A stretch of 64,000 bases of DNA from Litoditis marina. Taxonomy: Eukaryota; Nematoda; Chromadorea; Rhabditida; Rhabditidae. The translations under genes and the position numbers were made by a program. Position 1 is the first letter of the stretch; each line of letters begins with the position of its first letter. Shown here piece after piece: positions 39,901 through 50,146 of this stretch. Below the pieces are notes generated by a model. That model did not search any database, had not been told where the DNA came from, and saw nothing but the letters and a program-made list of their open reading frames with translations. The stretch lies in the NCBI GenBank assembly GCA_964036275.1, contig OZ038434.1, positions 22,929,879 to 22,993,878 of the forward strand, given 5' to 3'.

Positions 39901-41745
39901 CATTTATTTAAAAAAAATTAATTTTAGCGAAAAGTTAGTTGGTTTCTTGACTATCGACAGATTTACTGTAATATGGTCTGATCTACCCGTGTTCAGATGG
40001 CAGATTGACGAGAATGCATCTGCGGCAACGGCAGCCATCCGCCGGCGACTGGAGACGCGCGCAGCCTCGACCGCTCCGCGCCCCAGCTGCGTCGCGGCAG
40101 CTGGCAACATGCCAGGACAGGCGGGCACATCCACATCCACAGCTGGTTGGTTCATTATGGACAATAGTAGTATTAATAAGAATAAATTATAATTGGTCAG
40201 TTGTGTTGGGTTTCTACTTTTCTGCATTGAGAGGCTCGGCCGGATTATCCTGGATCAGAATAGAGATAATGAGATTTTCAAATTTAAATTTCAAAAAACT
40301 CTGTTTCTGGAGGAGATATGTTTCTTAGTAATAAATAGCAAAAATATGAGCTTACTGTGTCTCGTGTACCTCAAAAAGCAACTGTGCGTGAATTGAAATC
40401 AGACATAAATGAGCATACACCAGCTGACTTTTGTCAGCGGCCCTTCCTCCATGAGACCCGATTTTTTTTATAATATGGTCCTCCCTTACCTACGTTGTCA
40501 AAAAAAGATGTATTTGGTCAAAACCCCAATTTGTGAGGTCCGATGCTTCAAATGTTCAGTATCAAAATAAATTGTTCATTTCCGTATATTTCTAGACAGT
40601 CATATGGATGAGGTGTCGCCGACATTGGATGGAGTTGACGTGGAGGCGCAACACCCCTGCTCTTCCCGGTCGGGCATGACGATTGGGCCGACCGGATTAG
40701 GCTCCGCCCACCAGGATACGCGCGACGAGGCGGATCCGTTCAAGATACGCGCCCTACTGGATAACATGAAGCAGATGGTCGCGGCCGACGTGCCACAGGA
40801 GAGAGCATATGAGTGAGTCTCAAAGGGGGCGGGGCCTAATTTGGTTTAGTTCTGTTGTTCCAGTTGAATCTGATAAGTATGTTTTGCCCCTTCCATGAGG
40901 AGTACATCGTAAAACGAATATATGTCTTTTCTTCAAAAACGGATGACTTGATTGTGTGCAAAAATCGATTGAGTAGGTGATTTATCGGTGTGGCCAAACT
41001 ACAAGATGTGCTAGAAGGTACTTAGCAAAATGCTTTGAAGATCTGTCGCGAATTCCGTTATTGGTTATATTGAAAATACTTAACCTATTCACGAAAATGC
41101 CGAATACTATCCATTCATTAGTTACATTGAATAATTTCATACTGCATTTACGAAAATACCAAGATATCGAATAATATCTGTGTTCAGACCTAGCTCGTCC
41201 CGCTCTGTTGCCGTTTCCTCGCGAATTCGCCATTCGGGGTCCGGCAAAAGTCTGGCCACCGTGGGAACAACGCATTCCAGTAGTGCCACTGACACGCAGC
41301 TTATGGGGTTAGTTGTGTTTCATTTATGATACATACTAGTTATTTAATATTCATTTATGCTCATTCACAATTATTCTGATTCGAGTTCCACTGAAACACA
41401 GCTTATGCTCTCGGGGACAGTCTAACTGCCGTATGAACATTGCGTAGAGTACACTCGTTGCCATTACGGTGTGTCCCCTATCCCGCTGTGTTTGTAGTTT
41501 GATCTTTTTTCAGTGGAAATGTCCCAATTATGGCGTGTTTCGGGATAAAACCACCACATAGATCAATGAGATTTCTAATTTTGTCTTGGTCGCACTCTAC
41601 AGTTGGATTACAATTATTTTATTAGTTATTTAATTTTTCGATTTTTTCCAGTCCCGATCCAGTCTCCTCATCGCCGCCCGTCGTTTCTTCTTCGAGGGAA
41701 AAACGCGGCTTCTTCTCCAATCTTTTTGGCCGAAAAAAGAAGTGA
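24916..41745 (+). CDS. RBR-type E3 ubiquitin ligase, RNF19 family, 916 residues
   Basis: Twenty-six exons: 24916-25006, 25769-25866, 26670-26776, 30407-30538, 31072-31225, 31632-31757, 32444-32526, 32927-33037, 33547-33637, 33911-34040, 34655-34799, 35395-35462, 36039-36129, 36433-36545, 36780-36848, 37254-37331, 37650-37729, 38198-38282, 38629-38729, 39089-39154, 39442-39526, 39668-39734, 39997-40145, 40596-40812, 41188-41307 and 41652-41745. The frame closes exactly. RING1 begins [15 protein letters not shown] (about residue 205). The in-between-RING domain spans WCPAPDCG to [18 protein letters not shown]2 is [20 protein letters not shown] with the catalytic Cys at about 396, followed by the family signature [19 protein letters not shown]. 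Two membrane segments follow ([15 protein letters not shown] and [15 protein letters not shown]). A low-complexity Ser-rich tail has two [12 protein letters not shown] motifs and ends in a basic FGRKKK. The role is membrane-anchored ubiquitin transfer through a Cys thioester. An acceptor-like TTTTCAG lies 18 nt before the ATG. Confidence 0.96.
25573..25744. mobile_element. Family B element in RNF19-like intron 1
   Basis: CATACACCAGTAAATTTGTCC to TTACTGGTGTATG, flanked by CATGGACT on both sides, which may be the target-site duplication. It ends 24 bp before exon 2. Confidence 0.65.
25931..26137. mobile_element. Family C element, copy 2
   Basis: GGCCAATTCCACCAGGAACC to GGGTTAAATTAAGAAC. It lies in RNF19-like intron 2, between the exon 2 end and its degenerate copy. 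Confidence 0.65.
26194..26370. mobile_element. Family B element in RNF19-like intron 2
   Basis: ATACACTGGTAAGGTCCGAC to GACAACTATACTGGTGTATG. Other copies in this gene are at about 29540-29706, 31831-31969, 33163-33320 and 35182-35353. Confidence 0.6.
26757..27110 (+). repeat. Tandem duplication from the RNF19-like exon 3 end into intron 3
   Basis: The exon end GGCAACAACAGGGAACG|GTACGC recurs at 26934-26956 as GGCAACAATAGGGAACGGTA. The following intron sequence (ATTCGGTCGTTTTTGAGGTG) is also repeated with a period of about 170 bp. Confidence 0.75.
27230..27570 (+). repeat. Degenerate tandem repeat in RNF19-like intron 3
   Basis: Units of roughly 130-140 bp containing ACGGTTGAA, ACTATA and ACGTGTAGA motifs. 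No coding potential. Confidence 0.5.
27571..30406 (+). other. Remainder of RNF19-like intron 3
   Basis: Holds CT-rich tracts (28740-28870, 29105-29180), a 15-C run (29253-29267) and a family B element (about 29540-29706). No exon was seen. Confidence 0.5.
30714..30935. mobile_element. Inverted-repeat element rich in GAACCGAACC / GGTTCGGTT
   Basis: Arms AACCGATTCCTCCCGAACCA and TGGTTCGGGAAGAATCGGTT are inverted, about 220 bp apart. It lies in RNF19-like intron 4. Confidence 0.65.
31281..31296. repeat. 16-G homopolymer
   Basis: Uninterrupted G run in RNF19-like intron 5. Comparable C runs are at 29253-29267, 48838-48854, 56964-56974, 57108-57119, 61568-61582 and 63106-63119. Confidence 0.95.
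34498..34620. mobile_element. Palindromic element family A, copy 4
   Basis: Lies in the RNF19-like gene, ending 34 bp before the acceptor of the RING2 exon (34655). It has the same ATTATGTG...CCACATAATCG arms. Confidence 0.75.
34756..34958 (+). repeat. Duplicated end of the RING2 exon
   Basis: The last 44 nt of exon 34655-34799 plus the first intron base (34756-34800) recur at 34911-34955 with about one mismatch, again followed by a donor-like sequence (CAG|GTATAT). The copies are 155 bp apart. The near identity makes this the youngest-looking of the exon-edge copies. Confidence 0.9.
35182..35353. mobile_element. Family B element in the RNF19-like intron before exon 12
   Basis: CATACTCCAGTAAGACTCGAC to ACAACTCTACTGGTGTATG. 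It finishes about 40 bp before the exon acceptor. Confidence 0.6.
36538..36664 (+). repeat. Duplicated end of RNF19-like exon 14
   Basis: GGCAGTCG|GTTCG plus about 45 bp of intron (TTACTTGTTTGCCTGTTTTG) recur 75 bp downstream as GGCAGTCGGATCG and onward. A GTT trinucleotide run of different length lies in each copy. Confidence 0.85.
36897..37109. mobile_element. Family C element, copy 3
   Basis: GGCGAATTCTTCATTTAACC to CGCGGTTTCTTGTGGAAT, in RNF19-like intron 15. Confidence 0.65.
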
Positions 41746-43512
41746 TGACGTCATAACTTGGCTCAAAATCAACGCGAATCGTTGATCTACGAGGTTTCAT
41801 TGCCTGTTTACAGTCTTATTTCATAGTTTTCTTGCTTTTAATTGAGAAAATTTGATTTTGTACGCTTCTCACTGAGAAGTTGGCTCATTTAGCATCAGTA
41901 CTGTGATTCAAGGTTTTGAAACCGCGAAGATTTTGTCGTTTTTTGCTCAAACGGTGACGATATTTGATTCAATTTGGATGTAATCTTTATTTTATACTTG
42001 TGCATAGCTAATTGCATATATAGTTTTAGACGTTTATTTATTGGAACAGGCGAATTCTTTATTTAACTCTTAACGCGTTGTTTGTTAAACGCGCCAGTCA
42101 ACCGTTAACCGAAAAAAATGGGTAATACTTTTGTTAACCACTTGGTAACCGCAAATTCCGCCCAAAAGACGTTAGAAAAAAGGATTACCAAAGGGTTAAC
42201 AGAAAAATGGTTAAAAGGTTAACTGGCAGGGTTAACGAAATTCGCGGTTCCTTGTGGAATTTGCCAAAAATTTGTTTTGTAGCCGATGTCTTGTCATTTT
42301 AGTCTTCTAGTCGAATCCTTTGGTTTGACATGTTTTTCTATCAATATCTTGGATTCGCACCGACGCTTTCAACCGATTGCGGTTCATTTCACAATTTTCA
42401 CGGGAATTTGTTTGTAAACACGTATTCTCGTTCTGCCCATCTATGCCCAACTTGGAGTATTAAGCCTGAAATCGTTAAAACTATGTTATTACCCAAGATT
42501 TTCGGGAATGTTTGGCTGTTTTGGAAAATTTCCAAATATTTTCTCGTTAGCCATGGGTAACAGCACTGTTTTTGATATGAATTTAAGTGTTCTGCTGTAG
42601 TTGTAAACATTTTTATTCGTATCTTGTAGTTTACTCGTAGAAAATCGAATTGTATGCCCAATCTATGTAAGTGTATTATTTGTTTTACATCATCATATCT
42701 CGCAATCGTTCATTCCGTTTAGTCTTTATCCGAACTCCCTATATTGCCAACTTTTTTCTACTGTAACTCGGTAGGACTATTTCAATTCAAGCTGTTTTAC
42801 AAGTTAAAATCTAGAAAAAAAACAGCTTGATTTGAACCAAATAACTCGGGGATACTTGTAGGTATAGTCATAGCTGTACCTTCCCTTTAAATAAGTTCCC
42901 TGTGATTATTTTTATCTAGTTTATGTCATATATATGTATGTATTCTTTGTATCCGGAATGAATTTATACAATAGTTGTGTTTTGAAAATGCTCTCAAACA
43001 ATGTTGTAACATTATTGTTTTATTTGAAGTATCTCGTGAAAATTATGAGAGTATGAGGTATAGCTGTGGCGGAAGGAATGTGACCCAAAACAGTTGTAGG
43101 GTAGTATCTAGAATTTTCTGCTGTGTTTGTATCTCGAGTTGTGCTTTTGTTCGATTGTTTCGACGAAATAGAAAGAGCTTTTAATCAGCCACGTGACCTA
43201 TCCTAGCATTTCACAGTAGCACGTGGAATTAGGGAAGAGTTAGAATGTCTGCGTCTCCTTGACCTACAATGTCTCTCATCTTCTCTGTCTAGGGGATTTT
43301 AAGTGTTGTTAATTCCGTCTTTTGTAGTATTTGGGGATGTTGTTGACCAGATAACTTCGAAAGTGGGAAGTTTTCTGTCATATATCTCTATCTTGACGAG
43401 ATAACACATCAGAAAGTGACAGATACCGCATGCCGTTCATGAGATTATATCATAGACACTACGATTTTCAGAAATTAGTACTGTATGCAAATTAAAAAAA
43501 TTCAATTATAGC
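41746..43512. other. Intergenic between the RNF19-like and DTWD1-like genes
   Basis: Contains a family C element and AT-rich sequence. No exon was supported. The first 150 bp is presumably RNF19-like 3' UTR. Confidence 0.5.
42049..42265. mobile_element. Family C element, copy 4
   Basis: GGCGAATTCTTTATTTAAC to CGCGGTTCCTTGTGGAATT, 300 bp downstream of the RNF19-like stop codon. Confidence 0.65.
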
Positions 43513-46500
43513 ATGTCCATGATAACCGCGGCTTCTCTGAACCTCTCTTCGGACGAGAGATTGGAGGGTGTAGAGAAGCAGAGATGTCCCACCTGCACCC
43601 GAATGCGAAAGTTTTTCTGCTACGATTGCAGAACACCGATGGAGGGGGTATTCACGCCCCAGGTGGAGGTACGATTATCGATTTTATGAGAAAGGGGATC
43701 TTTACCTGTCTTTACCATTCATCAAAGTGCTTTGTTGTTCATTGCGTAGAAGCCACTATTTGTGTAGCGGAATTTCGATTTCACAAAGTGTGTGCGATAC
43801 TACCAACGTTATTTGAGCAAAAGTCAAGTTAATCAAGTTAATGTTGCCTTCATAAAATGTGGAAATTGGTTAGTATAGAGGCTCAGCTTATGGTTTTTCA
43901 GGGCGAAATTATTAAAGTGTCACCAAAGTGCTCTGTTATTCATTGCGTTAAAGCCACTATTTGTGTTTTGTGTAGAGGAATTTCGATTTCACATAACACT
44001 CTAAGGAATCGGACTGGTTTTCAGGTGGTTTTTAGTGTATGTGCGATACTATCCTTCGTGCAAAAACCTTAATTGAGTTAATGGTATTTGATCAGACGTA
44101 TACAACTATTAGACGACTCTCCTAACTTTGGGTGACAAAATTAAATAATTAGTACTGGAGGGGGCTCCGCCGTTTGATGTTACTTTCATGAATTGTGGAA
44201 GTTGTCTTATGCATGACGTCACTCTGTGAATCTGTTTCTGATACGTTTTGAACGGTTGAATACAAGATGCTCAGGCAATTGTTTTTCAGAGGAAATGATC
44301 AAATTGCCACAGTATACTGTATAGTGTACTACAGTATGATATGACATGTTTATATTCAGAAGTATATGTGTTTTATTTCTTCTCCGTACACTCTGTCATT
44401 ACTCGTCTGGATGGCTCGTTGGCTCCGTTATATGAAGCTTATATACAGTTTGCTGCAGTGTACAGTTCGTATATGGTGTGCTTTGCAGTGCATTCAGCTA
44501 CAGTATGCACAGTGCAGTATACACTTTTTACGAATGTACTTCAATCGATATCAATCAATATATTTGCAGCTGCCCTGTTTCGTGGACATTGTGAAGCACC
44601 CGATGGAGAAGAACTCGAAGAGCAGTGCACTCCACTGCAAGATTGTGGCTCCCGCGCAAACTAGGGTCAGTTCAGACTACAAAATACAAAATTGGCAGTT
44701 CAAAAACTTTTGCTACGTAACAACCAGATTCTATTTGGAATGGAAGGCTGGTGTCAAAAGCAGCCGAAGGGTTTGTAGACGAACAATCGTATTCAATTTT
44801 GGTTGTTTTGTTGGCTCCATTATATTGTCCAATTGTCTATTATATATAGAGATTCTGTTGAAATGCATCTCTCGAACTAGCTTAAAATTGCTCGATTCTA
44901 CTTTGTATATAAACTAAGGACATTAGCCAACAGTCGTTCTTGATAATAAACAACAATGTATCAAAATGGGCTGGGCACAATGTACTGCTGAGAACAAGTT
45001 ACTGCCAATTGTCGACGAAAAAGTGAGACGCAAAATGTCTGATACTGTCTGTACAATTGCGGACGGTTGGCGCCATTGTCGTTGAAGCAGGACGATTGAT
45101 TATGTGGACCAATCCAGTGTCAATGGTCCTTTAAACTGCAATCGAAAAATGTATTGCAGTTCAAAGGACTGAGCCTTGCGATTGGACCACATAATCGTCT
45201 TTGTTTAAGAAGATTTTTGTTGATCTATGGATACGAAGTTGTGCTGCTGTCATTTTTCTTGGTTTTATTATTGTTTATTTTTTGATAGGTTTATGTTTAG
45301 GTGTTCGATTATCCGGATGTGTACGATTACCGACAGGAAGAGCAGGGCGCGGAAAACGGCGGAAGTACGGTGGGTTGTAGTCTAATTTTGTCCTGTATTA
45401 CTGACAGTCTAGTCAGAAACAAGTACGGAACAGACTCTTAGTTGAACGGAATTTTCTCCATAAAACGGAATATACCAAAACACGGAGAATTCAACCTAAA
45501 GTGGGACGATTATGTGGTCCAATCGCAACGCTTCAGTCCTTTAAACTGTAATACATTTTTCAATTGTAGATTAAAGGACCGTGGACACGGAACGGGATTG
45601 GTGCACATAGTCGTTCTGCTTCTAGATGATACAACCTGTATACTGCAGAGCTAACTACAAGTGATCATCCGCTATAGTTCTCTGGTCTGTTGCAAAAGTT
45701 GGTCTTTTCTCCACCTCGGCTGGTAGTAGTTATGATGCTGAAAGATGCATCATAAACTATGTAATATTATTGTTATATCATGTTGCAGGAACTCGTGTTT
45801 CCCTCTTCCTCTACCTCTTCTAATAATAATTGCTATTATAAGATACATATAAAATACTTATATGATATCAATATTCTGATTGCAGGTTCTCGTGTTCCCC
45901 TCCCCCTCTGCCGTTTCCATCCAGGATTTCGTGCGGACCCGCGGTCCCATCAAACGATTCGTCGTCCTGGACTGTACCTGGTTCCAAGTGGGAATCATGC
46001 AGAGAATACCACAGATACAGGGTTAGTTGGGTGCTGTTTTGATCATTCTGGTGAATTCTGTATCTATTTGTGGTTTTATAGTAACCGAACCGATTCGGAT
46101 AAGATAACACTTTCCCGGTTAACTGAGTAGGTATTGAGGTAACCTGGTAGTAACCAATAACCAAAATTTGGTGACCGAGTCATGACACTAGGTTCTGTCA
46201 GACACAGCACATTTTCGGCACATGAGCCTATGAACAAGAAACGAAATCGCGTTTTTTCGGTTCCATAACTATCCATTTGGCTCGATTCCGCTGTGTTTGT
46301 AGTTTGATCCCGTTTATTCGTATTGAGATCAAACTACAATTGAGATTTGGTATTTCCCTCTGTGATATGCTCATTTAAGGTCTGCCCTGTGTTTCGTTGC
46401 GCGACTACAAGACAGCCTTCTGGCGGCCGCAGCACAAAATCAACGATGTGGGTTACGGTAGTTTTCTTTTCTAATTTGGTCAGATTATGTTTAATGAAAC

Positions 46501-47528
46501 CCACCATATTTTTTTCATTTACTATCTAACATGAAAAAGAGAGAGAAATAGAGGAGATTGAGGCGTTGTGTTTGAGAAATTCCATCTCTCTACGATATGC
46601 GTTTTGGTACTCTACAGACCTAAAGAAAGTGGCTAGTTTAGCAATTTTCCTAAGTCCTGTTATAGTTTCGAAGTCATACCATCATTCGAATCATGTATTC
46701 TCAGTATTAGATTCGTATTTCACAATTCGTGATGGGCTGGTCGTAGTTGGTAGTTTTCCAATGAAACTGTCATCATTCTAAATAGTCAATGTCATATAGT
46801 GGGAGTGCCACACTCACCAATGCGGAAAGACACGTGTACAATCGTGAATAAACATTAACTTCAATCTTTCTGTGGAATTTGATTGATTTCCAGTCTCATC
46901 TGGCCACAATTGAAGCCATCTACTACGCATTGAGGGAGTACCAGGAGTGCGGGATGAAACAGGCCTATCAAGGTGAGAAGGGAAATGGAGATAACAAGAT
47001 TTTACAATCAAAATGTAAGAAAGTAAATGGAAGAAGGCAAACAAATTGTAAGAATGAACGTAGAAGAAAGAGAGTGGCTCGTTTGTTAGTTGGATACTTG
47101 TTGCTCACGATGTTGCATCTTGAGCAAACATTTGAGATGCTAAGGCTCTGACCACTCTGTCACAGTACGCGCGAAATAAATTCGTAAACATACTACTCCA
47201 AACGTCTTCGAAAAACAGACTACTTTTCGCCAATATCGGAAAAATTACCCCATTTCTGATTCAAAATTTGATGGTTTGTGTTTTTGAATGAATAGTATTT
47301 TCCATATAATAGACAATCCTTAATTTTGAATGTCAGTAAATTACTGTAAATCTTACAGGTTCGTTCGACGATCTTCTATTTTGGTTTTTCTTCACGCGAG
47401 AAAAGTTTGACGCCAGACGGGAGGATTACGCGAAGCGGCAGGAGCAGGCGAGAGAGAAGCTGGAGCAGGAGGGTGCAGACAGTCAGAGGGAGCAGGCCGG
47501 AGAGGAGGTGGAGGGCGCAGACAGTTAG
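43513..47528 (+). CDS. DTW-domain protein, DTWD1-like tRNA-uridine aminocarboxypropyltransferase, 257 residues
   Basis: Seven exons: 43513-43668, 44570-44665, 45301-45369, 45886-46021, 46380-46447, 46894-46972 and 47359-47528. All junctions are canonical and the frame closes exactly. The N-terminus has a zinc-finger-like pair, CPTC and CYDC (about residues 25-40). Then come LPCFVDIVKHPMEKNSKS with HCKIVAP, the VFPSP segment, the signature DCTW (the D-x-T-W motif that names the family), FWRPQHKINDSHLATIEA and IYYAL. It ends in a charged, likely helical tail rich in Glu and Gln. In characterised relatives the enzyme transfers the 3-amino-3-carboxypropyl group of S-adenosylmethionine to a tRNA D-loop uridine. 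An AG lies directly before CATG at the start. A second intronic copy of the exon 4 acceptor lies at 45782-45822. Confidence 0.93.
43716..44000 (+). repeat. Tandem repeat in DTWD1-like intron 1
   Basis: A 75-80 bp segment (TCAAAGTGCT to AATTTCGATTTCAC) occurs at 43716-43791 and again at 43920-43993. Period about 203 bp. Confidence 0.75.
45084..45208. mobile_element. Palindromic element family A, copy 5
   Basis: Lies in intron 2 of the DTWD1-like gene, ending about 92 bp upstream of exon 45301-45369. Confidence 0.75.
45498..45621. mobile_element. Palindromic element family A, copy 6
   Basis: Lies in intron 3 of the DTWD1-like gene, on the other side of a 69-bp exon from copy 5. Its right arm is slightly decayed (GTGCACATAGTCGTTC). 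Confidence 0.7.
45782..45920 (+). repeat. Duplicated acceptor and start of DTWD1-like exon 4
   Basis: TTGCAG|GTTCTCGTGTTCCC at the true exon is preceded 98-100 bp upstream by TTGCAG|GAACTCGTGTTTCC. Both acceptors look usable. The upstream copy runs into a TAATAAT stretch. Confidence 0.85.
46294..46341. repeat. Short palindromic repeat family E, example copy
   Basis: TTTGTAGTTTGATCCCG, a short loop, then GAGATCAAACTACAATTG. The half-motif GTAGTTTGATC or GATCAAACTAC recurs dozens of times in introns and intergenic DNA, often beside GCTGTGTTT. Other full pairs: 8824-8861, 48916-48957, 52913-52985, 59038-59074 and 59788-59840. Confidence 0.7.
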
Positions 47529-48467
47529 ATGGATAGATTCTAAGGTTTTTCCAATTAGTGTTATGGTTACATTATGTGTCCTCTCTTATTTCTTGGTCCT
47601 GATTCAGGATGATTGATATGAATGAATTAAAGGAGGGTACATTGAATCAATGCCGAAGTTTAGGGTGAATTTTATAACGTGAGCATATCCAAGTTTGATG
47701 CATTACTTAGAAGCATGCCAAGTAGCTCATTGAGTGTAAGAGTACAGGGCGGTTTATTAAAACGTAAATCTTAGAAATAATTGTGTTTTTATAGCATTCT
47801 CTCATTTCTTACGCTTCAAATGAATTTTAAAAACATACAATAGTGGCCGTATAAAGGTTCTTTATAAGATTTTGTATTGTATGAGTTAATTTTGATTGTA
47901 GCCGGATACATTTGATTTCGAAGTGTTCAGAGTATTTCTAGAAAAGTAATAGAGGTTATCTTTTTATAGGATTCAAAACAGTTGTTGTTACTTCGAAAGT
48001 GTTGTTCTTTTATAGTTGGGTAATTGTTGAGTGTCTTCTTCTTGAGTTATAGACACAATTATTGCTTTGTGTTCTACATCGTTGTTTTTTGTTGATTTTA
48101 GTATAAATTTTGTTTTTCTACTTTTCGTTCTACTCTTCGGTGAACTGGATTCGCTTCACCATACTATATCTTCCGAATTTTCAAACTTTTGATCTGTCAA
48201 ATCAAATTTCTAGTTGCATTTGATGTGTTAAAACCTTTTATAACCTTCACAGTAAGCCGGTTGAGCTTCTACGCCGATTTTTTGGAAGACTTTCAGACTT
48301 TCCATTCTGTTCTTCATTCTAGAACCACAAGAATTTAAAGTTTTAAACGTTTTTATTCCAAAATCAACTCTTTCTTATTTGACTCTTCACGGTGTTAGTC
48401 ACGTGGGATACGGTGTTACTTAGAAAACAAGTGGATTTTGGGTCATAATTTATTAATTTGTTTCAGA
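47529..48467. other. Intergenic between the DTWD1-like gene and GatC
   Basis: AT-rich, with no recognisable gene or repeat family apart from short T runs. The first part is presumably 3' UTR. The second gene lies about 940 bp downstream in the same direction, so an operon is possible but not shown. Confidence 0.4.
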
Positions 48468-49815
48468 ATGACGTCATCTCTACGTCTATTTCGTCTATTT
48501 CCGCGTGGCGTTCGCCGGTTTTCCGTGGCGAAGACACCGTTTCCCGGCGACGCGGTTCTCGTTCCGGAAACAGTGGAACGGAGTGAGGTCAGTACCGGAT
48601 CGTAAGAGGCCTGGACTTGAGTGAATTGTAGTTTGATCAGAGAACATGTAGTTCGATCAACCAAATCAATACCTTTTTAATACTATTTTTTCGGTGTAAC
48701 TGGTCAACTAATTCGGAACTGATTCAAGTAGATGTATCCCGGGTTTTCTTGTAGTTTGATCTCGTTGTTTTTCTAAATTCGTAAATTATCGTGTATATCG
48801 AGTTCAAACTACAGACTACAAGTCAGCTATGACTTCTCCCCCCCCCCCCCCCCCTTGTATAAACGCCCTACTCTATCTACTGGTAGATGCATCCAGTGTT
48901 CCTCTGTTTCTGTTTTTGTAGTTTGACACCGTTGCGGTCAGAATAGATCAAACTACAATATAATGGTCCCTTCCTTCACAGGTAGACGCATCGAGTGTGC
49001 CGCCCGTCCCGCAATTCGATTCGGCCCTCATCTCCCATTTGGAACGACTCTCGCTGCTCCGATTCAGCAATGAAGAGGTTCGAACTCATTTTATTATAGA
49101 AATATAGTATGTTGTAAAGTTTATTATTTTCAACTGTGTTGTCTAGGAGAATGATAATATTGTGAACGAGAATTCAAACCCCGCTGAATATCAAGGTGAT
49201 ACGTTAAGGTAAAACGGAAAACATTCGTTCATTACGTTCCGTGTTATAGTGCTTATCAAAAGAATGTCGAAATCCCAAAGTTCACCGAAATTCGTGCTGT
49301 GTGCAAACGGCAGTTCTCGTCGAGCCTGTGCGAAAGTGTACTGTAGAAGTGTGAGTAGGAATTGTGGCGAGTTTAGATTCATTTTTTTATAAATAGTAAT
49401 AATGAAAATACATAATAATAATAATAATAACAATAATAATTGATTGATTCCAGGCTGTCGCCAACCTACGCGAGTCAGTTTCGCGCGCCAATCGACTGCA
49501 ATTGACAGATGTTACGGTAAGTCAAGGTGGTTTCATGGTGGTAAGCAATTTTGTAGTTTTATTATTTTGTAGTTTGATCTTTGTAGTTTGATCTCGGTAC
49601 ACACCCTGGTTATGAATTTCGATCGGAAAACGAGGAGATCGAACTTCAAACACGGCGAAATAGGGTAACAAACACCGAATTTGTCTTTTTACGTGATCTT
49701 TAACATAAAGCTATATCTCCTTATCTTGTTTCAGTTATCCTGGATATATAGATGACTTATCTATTTATCTAATAACCTAATTCTGATTCAAATTCTATTT
49801 AGTTGACCTATTTTT

Positions 49816-49875
<60 letters not shown>

Positions 49876-50081
49876 TTTTAGGGTTTGGCAACAATATCTG
49901 TAGTTGGTGTTTGTTAGATCGTGAAATAATGTGTCTGGGTCTCCCTTTATACGTGATCTCTAATCGTTCTCTAACATATTGATGTTTCAGAGGCTCGAAC
50001 CGATGTACACGGTGTGGGAAGACCAGGAATGTCCCCTGCACGATGACACACCGGAGGAACCAATGGAAGTGAAACAGGTAT

Positions 50082-50146
<65 letters not shown>

